Part shown: positions 51,001-61,329 of the stretch, piece by piece
Numbering within the stretch: position 1 is the first letter of the stretch
Layout: every line of letters begins with the position of its first letter
IMG/VR virus record: IMGVR_UViG_3300042691_039251
Coordinates: 1 to 64,000 of that record
From: a virus
DNA length: 64,000 nucleotides
Direction: 5' to 3' (one strand)
Program-made: the position numbers and the translations under genes
Notes under the pieces: model-generated
What the model was told of the DNA's origin: nothing
Database searches by the model: none
The model's input: the letters and a program-made list of their open reading frames with translations, nothing else

Positions 51001-53241
51001 AACTCGACTTCAGCAACGAGCATACTTTATACTGTAAGAGAAACTGGAGTATCGAGAACTATTACGACAGGCGGTTACACGTACGGATCTTCCAATCCGC
51101 TGACGATGGTTCTCACTCAAAACTCTAACACTCCGATTGGAATGTATTATTCAGCAGACAACGCTGAAGGTGCAGGCTTAAAAGGTTACAAGTCTAGAGG
51201 TACTGTCGCAGCTCCGGTTTCGGTGAACAGCGGTGATACCATCTTCTCAATGGAAGGTTGGGCTTTTCATGGTGCAGGTCCTAACCAAGCAAAATTCGGT
51301 GCAGGCATAAGATTTGTGAAAGATGATACTTTCGGTACTGCAAATACTTTTGCTCCACAAAGAACTGAGTTTTACAATGCAGTCAATACAACTACGGTGC
51401 AGACCAACGTAGTCATTTTTCCTAACGGAAATACTTCCATTGGGTCTACCTCATATTTCAGTACGTATAAATTGTATGTGGGTGGCATGATCGCTTCGAG
51501 CACCGGATTTTTACTCGACAGCGGACAGTACACCGGCGTAGCCGGAGTGCCTTATGCAGGTATGTTCATGACAGAATCTGCTTCTTCAGATGGATTCGGA
51601 GCTCTTCTTTTAGCAGCGAGAACTGATGCAGCTAGGCCGATCATCTTTGGAACGTACAACGGATCTGCCATGGGGGAAAGAGCGAGAATCACCGCGACAG
51701 GAACCCTCCTGGTTAATGCCACTAACGCAGACATTGGTGGATCGGTGACTGGGATTGCATTATCTTCAGGTAACAAGGTGCTCGTCTCAGACAACACTAC
51801 CGGAATTGGATCCTTCCTTTTCTACGGGGACAGAAGAGGGACTGGTAATACTGGAGCAATTTACATGTTGGCTAGAGGCGGATTCTATAAAGCATCCATC
51901 GGAGTTCTAGGCGTAGACTCGACGACTGATGATGGAGGAATTACTTTTAACACTATAAGCGGTAACTCCACTGCTACAGAAAGGATGAGAGTCACTCCTA
52001 GCGGAGTAGGAATTAACACCGGCTACGCTCCAGATAATCCTCTCGAAGTTTTCGGTGCAGATAGCGGAATCAAGATAAGCTCGGCCGTAGCAAATAGACC
52101 TCAGTTGAGATTTGAATGTGGAACTACCGAGAACATGGTCCTCTCAGCCAACTCTTCTTATGGAGCGATCGGAGATTCTTCTTCCGCCGACAGATACATG
52201 ATCTTCAGAAGTGGTAATGTGGGGATAGGCGCTAGCGCTTCAAACCCTGCAGTAAAGCTGGATATAGTTGACAGTACTTCAGCAGTGAGAGCTCGAGTAA
52301 AAAACATAGATGGTGCAGGCTCAGCGGGGTTAATTCTTAATCCTGAGGGAGGTGGCGCAGGCTCAACCGGGGATGCTACTGTCTTCTTCGACATGAATAA
52401 CACTGCATGGGTCGCAGGAGTAGATAAAACTGATAGCTCCAAATTTAAGATAGCTAATGATGTTTACGGGGATTTTAGAGATTTTAATTACTTAACTATT
52501 CAGACTAACGGCTTAATAGGGATAAGCACTACTGCACCTGGGGAATATCTCACTATCGGAAGAAATGACGCTAGTGACGGAAACGCATACTCTTTAGCGA
52601 TACTCAGATCAGGTACATCAGCCGCTCCAGGAACTTGGAAGTCTACACCGGCTATCAGAATCGAAGACATTTCAGGTGACGGTCCGAGCTCTTTTTCTAC
52701 AACATCAGGACTACTTCAGATCAATACGGGTAGAATCGCAGACGCTGACACTTATGCTAATAACGCTCTGATGATCAACTGCGTCAACGACAACGGCCCG
52801 GCTTTTGTAGTCACTGCTAAGAGACGAGTTGGTGTGGTCCAGAACCAACCTTCTTATGCGTTGGATGTCACCGGTGAAATCAGAGCAACTGGAGACATCA
52901 TCGCTTACTCTGATATGAGAATGAAGAAAGACGTCCAGACTCTAGAATCTGCTCTGGACAAAGTCTCTAAGCTCCGAGGTGTCAGCTACCGAATGAAAAA
53001 TTCCGATAAAGACGATCTCAAAATCGGAGTCATCGCACAGGAAGTCCAGCAGGTCATTCCAGAAGTCGTCAGCGAAGACGATAACGGAAATCTTTCAGTG
53101 GCTTACGGTAACATGGTCGGACTTCTCATCGAAGCAGTAAAAGAGCTCTCCACGCAGAATAAGGAACAACAAGGAGAGATAGATAGTCTAAAGAGACAGT
53201 TAGCATCTGTCCTCCAAAGAACTATCGATGGCCGGATATAG
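48079..53241 (+). CDS. Giant tail-fibre protein 4 (collagen-like, S74 chaperone; 1720 aa)
   Basis: The longest fibre. Anchor domain 1-64 ([18 protein letters not shown]), collagen-like 65-233 with the longest uninterrupted GTSG run and one GPQ block (about 166-206), linker [14 protein letters not shown] shared with fibre 7, then a variable region of about 1370 residues. Near the end [28 protein letters not shown] and [11 protein letters not shown] form the S74 domain, with a coiled helix ending TIDGRI. The stop lies 14 nt inside the next fibre gene. TTG start by paralogy. Likely trimeric, virion-surface, receptor binding. Confidence 0.9.
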   Translation: MAGYKITNTSGIGLNTDNEGVSIPTTSNPANLRTTGVPTGSIVFNTANNQFYGFNGTSWVIASTSGTSGSTGTSGTSGTSSTSGTSGSTGTSGTSGSSGTSGTSGTSGSSGTSGTSGSSGTSGTSGSSGTSGTSGTAGTSGTTGTSGSSGTAGTSGTTGTSGTSGPQGPQGPIGPQGAIGPQGATGPQGPLGPQGPQGPQGVQGPSGTSGTSGAQGPGGSSGTSGTAGTSGTSPASQVTGSGTEGQIAYWSSSSAITGESGLTWNAASDTLSVFGWVDSYRRFRLYFNDIQTLAAELYEDGASTNGGTLTLYGKASGTVDTVISAAPTKLNYINNAANLMVGWNTDQGVKFAANGSGLFSGDLQVGSSNVTSVSLRITRNNATIPADANYFVASANTPNHSWIEGGYFTGELAGVITAPNSGYPYFENWAGQGSATSKSFGFVNKTSGTFISTDFLYTLSLLRTGQVRFNQYGSGTFTGTVAYNLAVDSSGNVIETAGGVVDGSGTANRLAKWSDSNTLTNANVTDDGSTVRINTLPLLSDSRLAVGTAGGDQTYASIFIGGAITSGTNQYALLCDPQLAGTGDNYALFANARIKANTAVTNAFGVYIPSAEKLSGATIANNYALYIANQTSGSSTNYSIYSSGGLNYFGGIVGIGATPVSGISLYIKGNGVDSPLLKMQGLANTTAMLGDTTTGTTDVGNLWLYNEGTLRIRLDSDTAGTSYINAGNFVVGSSSGSGYKVEFFGGHEDILRIHNTTTTGDSLIAFTNADGTLGRIQAVDGGGFVVDTPGIDRTNFLIGLNSTTIPNNAAGRGNLVVNGSSSSIMQMTVDGIEKGYVYHNGVNMELWNTADGDIAVGANNTQIAAFKAATSGQRNFVVGGSTALSAASNRGNITINGASNSILAFGVNNVLKGYLYNNGTSFYMNMGAGDMIFEGDTATPLTLNQNGFVGVRTTPLYQFSVNGSTGGIDFETNNNSTSATSILYTVRETGVSRTITTGGYTYGSSNPLTMVLTQNSNTPIGMYYSADNAEGAGLKGYKSRGTVAAPVSVNSGDTIFSMEGWAFHGAGPNQAKFGAGIRFVKDDTFGTANTFAPQRTEFYNAVNTTTVQTNVVIFPNGNTSIGSTSYFSTYKLYVGGMIASSTGFLLDSGQYTGVAGVPYAGMFMTESASSDGFGALLLAARTDAARPIIFGTYNGSAMGERARITATGTLLVNATNADIGGSVTGIALSSGNKVLVSDNTTGIGSFLFYGDRRGTGNTGAIYMLARGGFYKASIGVLGVDSTTDDGGITFNTISGNSTATERMRVTPSGVGINTGYAPDNPLEVFGADSGIKISSAVANRPQLRFECGTTENMVLSANSSYGAIGDSSSADRYMIFRSGNVGIGASASNPAVKLDIVDSTSAVRARVKNIDGAGSAGLILNPEGGGAGSTGDATVFFDMNNTAWVAGVDKTDSSKFKIANDVYGDFRDFNYLTIQTNGLIGISTTAPGEYLTIGRNDASDGNAYSLAILRSGTSAAPGTWKSTPAIRIEDISGDGPSSFSTTSGLLQINTGRIADADTYANNALMINCVNDNGPAFVVTAKRRVGVVQNQPSYALDVTGEIRATGDIIAYSDMRMKKDVQTLESALDKVSKLRGVSYRMKNSDKDDLKIGVIAQEVQQVIPEVVSEDDNGNLSVAYGNMVGLLIEAVKELSTQNKEQQGEIDSLKRQLASVLQRTIDGRI
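48271..48777 (+). repeat. Coding repeat: collagen-like tract of fibre 4
   Basis: About 100 residues of nearly pure GTSG/GSSG triplets, then GPQG triplets, then a second short GTSG block. Confidence 0.85.
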
Positions 53242-56200
53242 AATATCAAATACTTCAGGAATTGCTCTCTCCACAGATAATGAGGGCATATCCTTTCCCA
53301 CAGTCAGCAACGTGAACCAGCTGAGGACTTCAGGAGTCCCGACCGGTTCTGTCGTCTATAACACTGGGGACAATCAGCTCTACGCATTTAACGGAACAAG
53401 TTGGATCCGGGCCTCAACTTCAGGAACTTCGGGCTCGGCTGGCACTGCTGGGAGCTCAGGCACCAATGGGACTTCAGGAACCTCGGGTTCTAGCGGAACT
53501 AGCGGTACCTCGGGTTCTAGCGGAACCAGCGGGACTTCTGGAACGAGCGGTTCCAGCGGAACGAGCGGAACTTCAGGCAGCAGCGGAACCGGTGGAACTA
53601 GCGGTACTTCGGGATCTTCTGGAACCAGTGGGACTAGTGGATCCTCAGGGACGAGCGGGACCAGTGGAACGAGCGGGACCAGTGGAACGAGCGGCTCATC
53701 CGGGACTGCAGGGACATCAGGTTCTAGTGGAACAGCAGGAACTAGCGGTACAAGCGGCATAGCAGGGCCACAAGGTCCACAGGGGCCGATCGGACCTCAA
53801 GGAGTCCAAGGTCCACAAGGTCCACAGGGGCCGCAAGGTCCACAGGGTGGTGGAGGATCTGCAGGAACGAGCGGAACTAGCGGAGGGCAAGGGCCTCAAG
53901 GGCCTCAAGGTCCTATTGGACCGCAAGGTAATACTGGGCCGCAGGGTCCACAGGGACCTAATGGAACTTCGGGAACTAGTGGAGGGCAAGGGCCCGGTGG
54001 AACGAGTGGAACGAGTGGAAACAGCGGGACTTCAGGTACGAGTGGATCAGGTACGAGCGGTACGAGCGGTACTTCCGCAGCCTCAGCAATTACTAATAAC
54101 GTCAATAATTACGTCGTCACTGCGACTGGAAACGGTAGTACGCCTTTTAATGGTGAAGCCAATCTCCAGTTCGACGGGAGTGTTTTAGGAGTCAACGGAG
54201 GGATCGGTGACACGGGAAACGGCAGAATAGTTAAGCCCGGAGGAGCCTATTATCAGACTAGCTCTTCTTCGGTAACAGGAGCTATCAAGATCAAGCTCCC
54301 AATTGCGAAGAACAATTCTTCGACGATGCTAATGTTTACTGTCAGAGTCTATCAATATACTACTGGCTATTCTCATGAGTTCATCATCGGAGGCTACAAT
54401 TACGTCTTGGGAGATTGGTATAACATCTTTGCGATCAACACTACCGACATTGGAAGCAATTATACTGTCAGATTCGGCCGAGACGGTACGAGTGATTGCG
54501 TCTGGATCGGAGAAACTAACAGCAGTTGGACTTATCCTCAGGTCTTCGTTACTGATATGCAAGGCGGTTATAGCAACTACGATGATGTCTGGGCTACCGG
54601 ATGGAGCGTCTCTTTCGCGACTTCCTTCGACACAGTAGAACAGAGTCGGACTGCAGCCTACGTCCTCAACAGTTCGAACTCTCCTTACGCTTACAATATG
54701 AACCAGAACGTGAGGACTACAGACAGTCCTACGTTCAACACAGTTAATTTAAGCTCTTCTCTGACGATCAACTATCCTATCTACTCTTACTGGGCTATCG
54801 GTCCTTCCGATAACGTGAGAACCGGCATCGGACAATATGACACGACCGCGATGGAGGCTGGAGTCGGAGGTCAATTTGTTCTAGGTTACAAATACACTTC
54901 AGCCGGAGATTATACAGAGGGCGCGATCATCAAGATGTACAAGCTGAATGGGACCTCTGGAGATTACAGCTCAGGCTTAAAATTCCAAGTCAGGGTCTCA
55001 GGAGACAGCTTGAGCACTAAAATGACCCTCGATCCCTATGGAAGGCTAGGAATCGGGACTACGACACCCGATAAGCAGCTCACAGTCTACAATTCAACTG
55101 CCGGTAATGATAACAGCGGCATCAGAATCGATAGAAGTGCAACCGATAGAGAAGCCAATCTTCAGTTCAGCACAGCTGGCAGCAATAAATGGTGGTTCCA
55201 GCTGGACAATAATAGCACCAATAATTTTTATCTCTATCAAGATACAGCTGGATTTGTTCAAACTTGGTTACCTGACGGCAAGGTAGGAATCGGAATCACG
55301 CCTAGCTATAAATTTCACGTCAAAGGTGGAAATGAAGTAGGCTCTAGATTCATAGTCACAGGGACTTATGCACCGATACAGTTCAGCGGAGACGATTCGA
55401 CGACTATTGGAGCTCTAAACGCATATTCAAGCATAATTGCTTTCGGCCGGGGTACTTCTACAGGAATAGAAGCTGACATCGCAGTCCAATCTACGACTGG
55501 GCGCGTTGCGGTAGGAACTACTACATTCGACGCAGGTAAGAGAATAAACATTAGCGGAGCGTGGGCTGCCACTGTCACAGCTGACGGAGCCAATTCAGCA
55601 GACAGGTGTTGGATCAGAGATACCGCCAGCGGAGCTTATTTGGATTTTGTAGTATACTCAGCTGGAGGTTCGCCCTATAGCGATTCGATGGGAATGTTTG
55701 TCAGAGGTGGTAAGGATGCTTTGATCATGGCAAACGATGCTAACATTAGATTCGTCACCGCTGGCTACTCTGAGAGGATGAGAGTTCTCAATAACGGTAA
55801 CGTATTGATAGGCACCACGGGTGACGGAGGTTACAAGTTAGATGTAATGGGATCGATAAGATCTTTAGCTGAAAACTCCCTTCTTGTTTCAATGTCATCT
55901 AATGCAGCTAACGACGCAGTTGTTGCTTCTAGGTGGACTTCCGGCGTAGGAATGGAGATGAGATACCATCCCAATTCGGCTGTGGCATTCTTACAAAACA
56001 CATATCAAGTCACATCAGGACAAGAATTCGGAGACATTCGTTTCAGGCAGAACGTCGGAGGCACTATGGTCACCAGAATGATGATCAAAGCAGATGGCGG
56101 TAATGTCGGCATAGGAACGACACCTAGCTATAGATTGCACGTCGACGGCGGAGCTTCAGGAAATCCTCTCTTCGTAAAAGGCGGAACTTCTGGTTGGGTT

Positions 56201-57481
56201 ATTTTTGAAAGAAATGGAAAACAGCTTTATCTGAATGCAAACTATTCGGATCTCAATTTATATGCTCAAGTTTCTCCCCTATCATCTCATAATATGGGAT
56301 TGTCACTTTCTGCCAGAGAAGTCGTTGAAGATCTCTATCTAAACACTTCAGGCAATGTAGGAGTAGGTACAGGTTCACCTGATAGAAAGCTACATGTTTA
56401 TACTGGAGCTCCAACCGGTGCTACAGGCTCATCAGCCAATAGTGCAATACTAATAGACAGTAACGGTAACCAATACTTAGAATTCAGGACGAGATCAGAC
56501 AGTACCGGTATTATGCAAGGTCTGCTCTTCACCGACAACGGTAGAAACGGGTTCATGGGCTTCAAAGAATATACGGCCGCTGCTGCCAACACTTACGGAG
56601 AATCTATTCAGTTCGCAATCCAAGATTTTTCAGGTTCTGATGCAGGTAGTGGATTTTGGTGGGGTACTACGACAGATGCAGCCAACGGTATCACGACCCC
56701 GAGAATGTTCCTCAGAAGCAACGGTAACCTCAATCTGGGATATAGCACCGATCAGGGTTATAGACTCGCCGTGAGCGGTACAACTTATATCTCTAGCAGT
56801 TTCTCGGTCAACACCGCTTCTTATTCCACTACCTTTGGCGACGCTGGAAGTTCTTTAATTAAAGGTTACTCTTCGGACGGTTACACTGCAGCTTTCTACG
56901 GGCCGATTGGTACTAATCTCACGAATCCTTTTAGAGGAGGGCTTGTCATGGCAGACACGACTGCCCTCGCTGCTAACGTCGGAGGCCAGATCGCTTTAGG
57001 TTACAAGTACGATGGCAACGAGATCACTACAGGTGCCATCATTAAGCAGTACAAAGAGAACGGTAGCAGTGGGCACTACGGATCAGGTCTTTATATTATG
57101 GTCAGAAACACTGGGGAAGAAATAAATGTCAAATTCAACCTCAATCCTTCAGGTTCTCTCACAGTCAAAGGTGATCTCATCGCTTATGGATCCCCTTCAG
57201 ATGCTCGTCTTAAGAACATCAAAGAGAAGATCCAAGATCCGATCGGCATCTTGAAGAAGATCAACGGCTACCGATTTGATTGGAAGAAAGAAGATCTCGT
57301 ACTCAAGCTCAAAGAAGACATAGGAGTCATCGCTCAAGAAGTCCAAGAAGTTCTCCCGGAGCTCGTGAGGCTGAATAATGACGGCTACTATTCAGTGAGA
57401 GAAAAGGGACTCATCCCGATTCTCATCGAAGCGATCAAAGAACTCAATCAGAGAATTGAAGATCTCGAAAGAGATAGATAA
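53228..57481 (+). CDS. Giant tail-fibre protein 5 (collagen-like, divergent S74-type end; 1417 aa)
   Basis: The only array member with an ATG start; it overlaps fibre 4 by 14 nt and lacks the leader element. Anchor 1-64, collagen-like 65-284, linker [14 protein letters not shown] as in fibre 3, then a variable region whose first part (about 320-500) is a compact beta domain ([21 protein letters not shown]). The end has [14 protein letters not shown], then [31 protein letters not shown], another S74 subtype similar in spirit to fibre 1. The SDARLK motif is kept, so self-cleavage is plausible. Confidence 0.88.
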   Translation: MAGYRISNTSGIALSTDNEGISFPTVSNVNQLRTSGVPTGSVVYNTGDNQLYAFNGTSWIRASTSGTSGSAGTAGSSGTNGTSGTSGSSGTSGTSGSSGTSGTSGTSGSSGTSGTSGSSGTGGTSGTSGSSGTSGTSGSSGTSGTSGTSGTSGTSGSSGTAGTSGSSGTAGTSGTSGIAGPQGPQGPIGPQGVQGPQGPQGPQGPQGGGGSAGTSGTSGGQGPQGPQGPIGPQGNTGPQGPQGPNGTSGTSGGQGPGGTSGTSGNSGTSGTSGSGTSGTSGTSAASAITNNVNNYVVTATGNGSTPFNGEANLQFDGSVLGVNGGIGDTGNGRIVKPGGAYYQTSSSSVTGAIKIKLPIAKNNSSTMLMFTVRVYQYTTGYSHEFIIGGYNYVLGDWYNIFAINTTDIGSNYTVRFGRDGTSDCVWIGETNSSWTYPQVFVTDMQGGYSNYDDVWATGWSVSFATSFDTVEQSRTAAYVLNSSNSPYAYNMNQNVRTTDSPTFNTVNLSSSLTINYPIYSYWAIGPSDNVRTGIGQYDTTAMEAGVGGQFVLGYKYTSAGDYTEGAIIKMYKLNGTSGDYSSGLKFQVRVSGDSLSTKMTLDPYGRLGIGTTTPDKQLTVYNSTAGNDNSGIRIDRSATDREANLQFSTAGSNKWWFQLDNNSTNNFYLYQDTAGFVQTWLPDGKVGIGITPSYKFHVKGGNEVGSRFIVTGTYAPIQFSGDDSTTIGALNAYSSIIAFGRGTSTGIEADIAVQSTTGRVAVGTTTFDAGKRINISGAWAATVTADGANSADRCWIRDTASGAYLDFVVYSAGGSPYSDSMGMFVRGGKDALIMANDANIRFVTAGYSERMRVLNNGNVLIGTTGDGGYKLDVMGSIRSLAENSLLVSMSSNAANDAVVASRWTSGVGMEMRYHPNSAVAFLQNTYQVTSGQEFGDIRFRQNVGGTMVTRMMIKADGGNVGIGTTPSYRLHVDGGASGNPLFVKGGTSGWVIFERNGKQLYLNANYSDLNLYAQVSPLSSHNMGLSLSAREVVEDLYLNTSGNVGVGTGSPDRKLHVYTGAPTGATGSSANSAILIDSNGNQYLEFRTRSDSTGIMQGLLFTDNGRNGFMGFKEYTAAAANTYGESIQFAIQDFSGSDAGSGFWWGTTTDAANGITTPRMFLRSNGNLNLGYSTDQGYRLAVSGTTYISSSFSVNTASYSTTFGDAGSSLIKGYSSDGYTAAFYGPIGTNLTNPFRGGLVMADTTALAANVGGQIALGYKYDGNEITTGAIIKQYKENGSSGHYGSGLYIMVRNTGEEINVKFNLNPSGSLTVKGDLIAYGSPSDARLKNIKEKIQDPIGILKKINGYRFDWKKEDLVLKLKEDIGVIAQEVQEVLPELVRLNNDGYYSVREKGLIPILIEAIKELNQRIEDLERDR
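53420..54079 (+). repeat. Coding repeat: collagen-like tract of fibre 5
   Basis: GTSG/GSSG block to about residue 178, GPQG block about 180-207, then mixed blocks to about 284. Confidence 0.85.
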
Positions 57482-57498
57482 GCAAAGCAAATCTAGTT
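57470..57498 (+). repeat. Fibre leader element, copy 4
   Basis: GAGATAGATAAGCAAAGC then AAATCTAGTTT before TGGCCGG; overlaps the stop codon of fibre 5. Confidence 0.68.
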
Positions 57499-60312
57499 TT
57501 GGCCGGATACCGCATATCGAACACATCGGGCATTGCCCTTTCCACTGACAACGAAGGAATCAGCATTCCTACCGCGAACGGGACTTCTGGTCTCAAGACC
57601 GCGGGCGTTCCTACGGGATCTCTCATATTTAGCACGAGTGACAACCAGCTCTACTCTTTCAACGGAACGAGCTGGGTCCGAGCTTCCACCTCAGGCAGCG
57701 CAGGAACTAGCGGTTCCTCAGGCAGCGCAGGAACTAGCGGTTCTTCGGGAACTGCTGGAACTTCAGGCTCTAGCGGAACAGCTGGGACCAGTGGATCTAG
57801 CGGAACCTCGGGAACTGCAGGAACTAGTGGAACCACCGGTCCGATCGGTCCTCAAGGGCCACAGGGACCTAACGGCCCACAGGGTTTTACGGGTCCACAA
57901 GGTGCAATCGGGCCGCAGGGAAACTCTGGACCGCAAGGAACTGGAGGCTCTAGCGGAACAGCTGGGACCAGTGGATCAAGCGGAACAGCCGGAACTAGTG
58001 GATCTAGCGGAACAGCTGGAACTAGCGGTACGAGTGGTACGAGCGGAGCTCAAGGGCCGCAGGGCAACCAGGGGCCGATCGGGCCACAGGGTTCGACTGG
58101 GCCTCAAGGAGCTCAAGGGCCACAGGGATTCCAAGGACCGAGCGGATCTAGTGGAACTAGTGGGGTTTCAGGTGCGTCAGGTACTAGTGGAACGTCTGGA
58201 ACTTCTGGTTCTTCAGGAAATAGCGGGACTTCTGGGTCATCAGGGACAAGCGGAACATCAGGCTCTAGTGGAACAGCAGGAACTAGCGGTATTCAGGGAC
58301 CTCAAGGTCCTATCGGACCACAGGGCAACACAGGTCCTCAGGGTCCTCAAGGCCCTCAGGGTCCTCAAGGCCCTCAGGGGCCAGGTGGTGGACAAGGACC
58401 TAGCGGCTCATCAGGGACAAGTGGTGTTTCAGGCGCATCAGGAACCAGCGGTACTAGTGGAACGAGTGGTGGACAGGGCCCAGGTGGTTCAAGCGGAACC
58501 TCGGGAACTAGCGGAAACAGCGGAACTTCCGGGTCATCAGGAACATCTCCAGATGCTGCTTTATACGTAGCAAAGGCCGGTGATACGATGACTGGCCAAT
58601 TGATTATAGGTGCAGGCGGTATTGGGATGCAGAGAACGCAGAACAATAACGGAATTTGGTTCAATTCAGGCTCTGATACAAATCATATTTTATGGAATGA
58701 CTACTATGGAGGGCCAACAACAAGAACGGGTTCACCTGGCGGTTTTGATGGAATAAAATGGAATACGTATAGAGGCATTCACATTAGAGGTGGAGCAGCA
58801 GGAGCTTATAATTGTATCGTAGTAACGAATAGTTCAGGAGCTGAAAACGATCACACTGTTTCTTTGTATGCTGCAAATGTGCTTAGGCTTCAGACAACAA
58901 CGAGTGGAGTTAACATTTCGGGTAATCTTGTAAATACAGGGACAGTTACAGCAACATCTACGGGAGTAGATGGCACTTTTGCAAACGCTTTTATTGCACA
59001 GTATTCGGGTAATAATGCCGAAACGAATGCTATCCAAACGGCTGTTTCTTCTGCAGCTACACAGAGTGGATTTAGGTTTCAAGTAAGCGATGGCGGAGGC
59101 TCTTCGGCAAGAACGAGTGTAGTTGATTTTTTACGAGATAGGGCTAATTTCTATACTCGGCTTCAGGCAATCGGTGCTGCCGTACAAACTGAAGGTTTAT
59201 TAAATATAAGCAACACCTACGCTAGCGGAGGTGTTTATTATCCCGCAGCAAAATTCAGAAACACTCGAGGAGACCACAGTTACGGAATCGTATCTGAATT
59301 TTCAACTGGTTCCACAGGTGGTGACAGGGCTACAGTTTTATTTTACAGCGATTCAGCTGCTCACAGCTGGCAAGTAGGCCAAGTAACAGCAGCCTGGGGA
59401 AATGGAGACTCGTTTGGAATCGGTTATAGAGCTAATAATGCACCGAGCACATTTTCTAATTGGCCAACTAATTACTTTACTATTGCTACTGGAGGCAACG
59501 TAGGTATCGGAGTTACTAATCCCCTGGCTAAACTAGATGTATCGGGCAGCATATATGTAAGAACAGGAAACGCATTATATACAGATTCAATAGCAGGATA
59601 TAGCGTGGGTGTTGTCTCTCTAGCTTCAGCTACTAATTTCTTGGTGCCTTCAGGACGTATTACAATAGGCACAGAAAACACTACAGACGGTAGACTTCAA
59701 GTTAGGGGTGCAGGAGTTGCTGATGCGACAACTACTTATGGTATTATTCTTGATAGAGGGACAAAAATCGCATGGACAAATACTGGAAATGCTAGTACAG
59801 GAGAGTACATATATTCTCAAGCCGACAGCCCCTATGCTGTAACTATACACTCAGGCGGCTATAATGCTCTCGCATGTCCAAACACGAGTCATGTGTATAT
59901 TAACTATGAAGCAGGAACTTGCTCGATAGGCAGCACATCATTCAGCACTTCATATAAACTTTATGTGACAGGCCAAATTTATGCTACTTCTGACATAACG
60001 GCATATTCTGATAGGAGAAAGAAAGAAAACATCACCACCATAGACAATGCTCTCGATAAAGTTTCAGGCTTAAGAGGTGTGTTCTATAACAGAATAGATG
60101 ATGAATCTAAGAAAAGAAATCTCGGTGTCATTGCACAGGAAGTATTAGAAATAGTGCCAGAAGCAGTTTCTTACGCTGAGGATACAGACGAATACGGAGT
60201 GAAATACGGTAACCTGGTCGGACTTCTCATTGAAGCTATCAAGGAACAACAGGCGACGATCGCTTCTCAAGGTGAACGAATAAACAGCTTGGAAAAACTT
60301 TTGAAATCTTAA
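57499..60312 (+). CDS. Giant tail-fibre protein 6 (longest collagen-like tract, S74 chaperone; 937 aa)
   Basis: The shortest full fibre but with the longest collagen-like region (65-351), in five alternating GTSG and GPQG blocks. After it comes SPDAALYVAKAGDTMTGQLII, a linker unlike the other fibres, and a variable region of about 450 residues with one GNVGIGVTNP module. The S74 domain: [42 protein letters not shown] start. Leader and first 60 nt of coding sequence are almost identical to fibre 3, a sign of recent duplication or gene conversion. Confidence 0.9.
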   Translation: MAGYRISNTSGIALSTDNEGISIPTANGTSGLKTAGVPTGSLIFSTSDNQLYSFNGTSWVRASTSGSAGTSGSSGSAGTSGSSGTAGTSGSSGTAGTSGSSGTSGTAGTSGTTGPIGPQGPQGPNGPQGFTGPQGAIGPQGNSGPQGTGGSSGTAGTSGSSGTAGTSGSSGTAGTSGTSGTSGAQGPQGNQGPIGPQGSTGPQGAQGPQGFQGPSGSSGTSGVSGASGTSGTSGTSGSSGNSGTSGSSGTSGTSGSSGTAGTSGIQGPQGPIGPQGNTGPQGPQGPQGPQGPQGPGGGQGPSGSSGTSGVSGASGTSGTSGTSGGQGPGGSSGTSGTSGNSGTSGSSGTSPDAALYVAKAGDTMTGQLIIGAGGIGMQRTQNNNGIWFNSGSDTNHILWNDYYGGPTTRTGSPGGFDGIKWNTYRGIHIRGGAAGAYNCIVVTNSSGAENDHTVSLYAANVLRLQTTTSGVNISGNLVNTGTVTATSTGVDGTFANAFIAQYSGNNAETNAIQTAVSSAATQSGFRFQVSDGGGSSARTSVVDFLRDRANFYTRLQAIGAAVQTEGLLNISNTYASGGVYYPAAKFRNTRGDHSYGIVSEFSTGSTGGDRATVLFYSDSAAHSWQVGQVTAAWGNGDSFGIGYRANNAPSTFSNWPTNYFTIATGGNVGIGVTNPLAKLDVSGSIYVRTGNALYTDSIAGYSVGVVSLASATNFLVPSGRITIGTENTTDGRLQVRGAGVADATTTYGIILDRGTKIAWTNTGNASTGEYIYSQADSPYAVTIHSGGYNALACPNTSHVYINYEAGTCSIGSTSFSTSYKLYVTGQIYATSDITAYSDRRKKENITTIDNALDKVSGLRGVFYNRIDDESKKRNLGVIAQEVLEIVPEAVSYAEDTDEYGVKYGNLVGLLIEAIKEQQATIASQGERINSLEKLLKS
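57691..58551 (+). repeat. Coding repeat: collagen-like tract of fibre 6
   Basis: Five blocks; includes a twice-used module [18 protein letters not shown] (around residues 219-236 and 306-323). Confidence 0.85.
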
Positions 60313-60313
60313 G

Positions 60314-61276
60314 ATGCCTAACAAGATCAAATATAGCACTACAGCTGACAGCAGCCGAGCCTTAAAGAAGGGAAACGTTCTCATCGGTACGAGAGACCTT
60401 GAATACGGACCGACCTCAAGCACTGGTTATTGGAATGGGATCACTCCACCTTCAGCGTACACAGTCTACACCGTGCCTTCCAATGCAAATACGCCCAGCA
60501 TGGTCACGCCTGCAAATGACACTCAGATGATCGCTTATGCAAGAACTCTAGGCGGAAATCCATCCACGATAGGAGACGCTCTAAGCTATGTTGCGGGACT
60601 AACGAATTCTATAGCAGTCAATCGAGACTATGAGGACATTGTTCTCGACAGTCTCGTTTTTGGTTGGGACGCAGGTTTCACAGCTTCTTACCCAAGAGCT
60701 GGAAGCACTGTCTATGATCTAGTAGGATCTTCTAACGGAACAGCAGTCTCTACTTCTTACAACAGTTCTAACGGAGGATCTCTGGCTTCTAGCTCAGGCT
60801 ACATTAACATGGGCTCGCAGAATCTCCAGAGAAACTGGTCTTTAGAAGGCTGGTTCTATATGGTTGATAGTACATCTTTTGGCGTCTTTGGTCAAGGGAC
60901 ACAAGCTCAGAGCGCAGGACTTCACATAATTTACTCTAGCGGATCTCGCGGAATGATCTTTGGTTTATACAGCAACGATAACGATTACATGAATAATTAT
61001 CGTCCGTCAGATAATGTTTGGTACCACTGGGTCTTTACTTACAACAATTCAACATACGACAAACAGTTCTATGCCAACGGAGTCTTACAGACGCCGGGAT
61101 CGAGCGTAGAAACAGTTTATAGCGGTTCAGGCCAATTGAACGTCGGAGCAGCTTACGGCTCACCTTTATCTCTTTATAACGGTAGGATAGCAATCTCTCG
61201 AATGTACAGCAAGGTTCTTTCAGGATCTGAAATTTCTCAAAATTTTAACACTCAGAAATCTCGCTTTGGATATTGA
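60314..61276 (+). CDS. LamG/concanavalin-like domain protein (320 aa)
   Basis: Residues 1-100 form an N-terminal part (KIKYSTTADSSRALKKGNVLIGT) that may attach to the virion. From about 105 the protein is a LamG-type jelly roll: LVFGWDAG, WSLEGWFYMVDST, WYHWVFTYNNSTYDKQFYANG and the closing GRIAISRMYSKVLSGSEISQNF, the usual last strand and helix. Such domains bind glycans and occur in phage tails as host-recognition or adhesion units. It lies between fibres 6 and 7, 1 nt after the stop of fibre 6, probably co-transcribed. Confidence 0.85.
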   Translation: MPNKIKYSTTADSSRALKKGNVLIGTRDLEYGPTSSTGYWNGITPPSAYTVYTVPSNANTPSMVTPANDTQMIAYARTLGGNPSTIGDALSYVAGLTNSIAVNRDYEDIVLDSLVFGWDAGFTASYPRAGSTVYDLVGSSNGTAVSTSYNSSNGGSLASSSGYINMGSQNLQRNWSLEGWFYMVDSTSFGVFGQGTQAQSAGLHIIYSSGSRGMIFGLYSNDNDYMNNYRPSDNVWYHWVFTYNNSTYDKQFYANGVLQTPGSSVETVYSGSGQLNVGAAYGSPLSLYNGRIAISRMYSKVLSGSEISQNFNTQKSRFGY

Positions 61277-61299
61277 TCTTTTTCTCGATGAAGATTTCG

Positions 61300-61329
61300 C
61301 TTAGATAGATAAGCAAAGCAAATCTAGTT
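61300..61329 (+). repeat. Fibre leader element, copy 5
   Basis: GCTTAGATAGATAAGCAAAG then CAAATCTAGTT before TTGGCCGG. It contains a perfect GCTTA / TAAGC inverted repeat around GATAGA. Confidence 0.68.

Noticed and set aside
53380-53760. Antisense open frame of Val-Pro-Leu repeats across the fibre 5 stalk (similar ones at 48231-48506, 57651-57836 and 58374-58664)
   Set aside because: It mirrors the GTSG coding repeat on the other strand; repeats without stop codons produce open antisense frames by chance. No start context and a composition unlike a protein.
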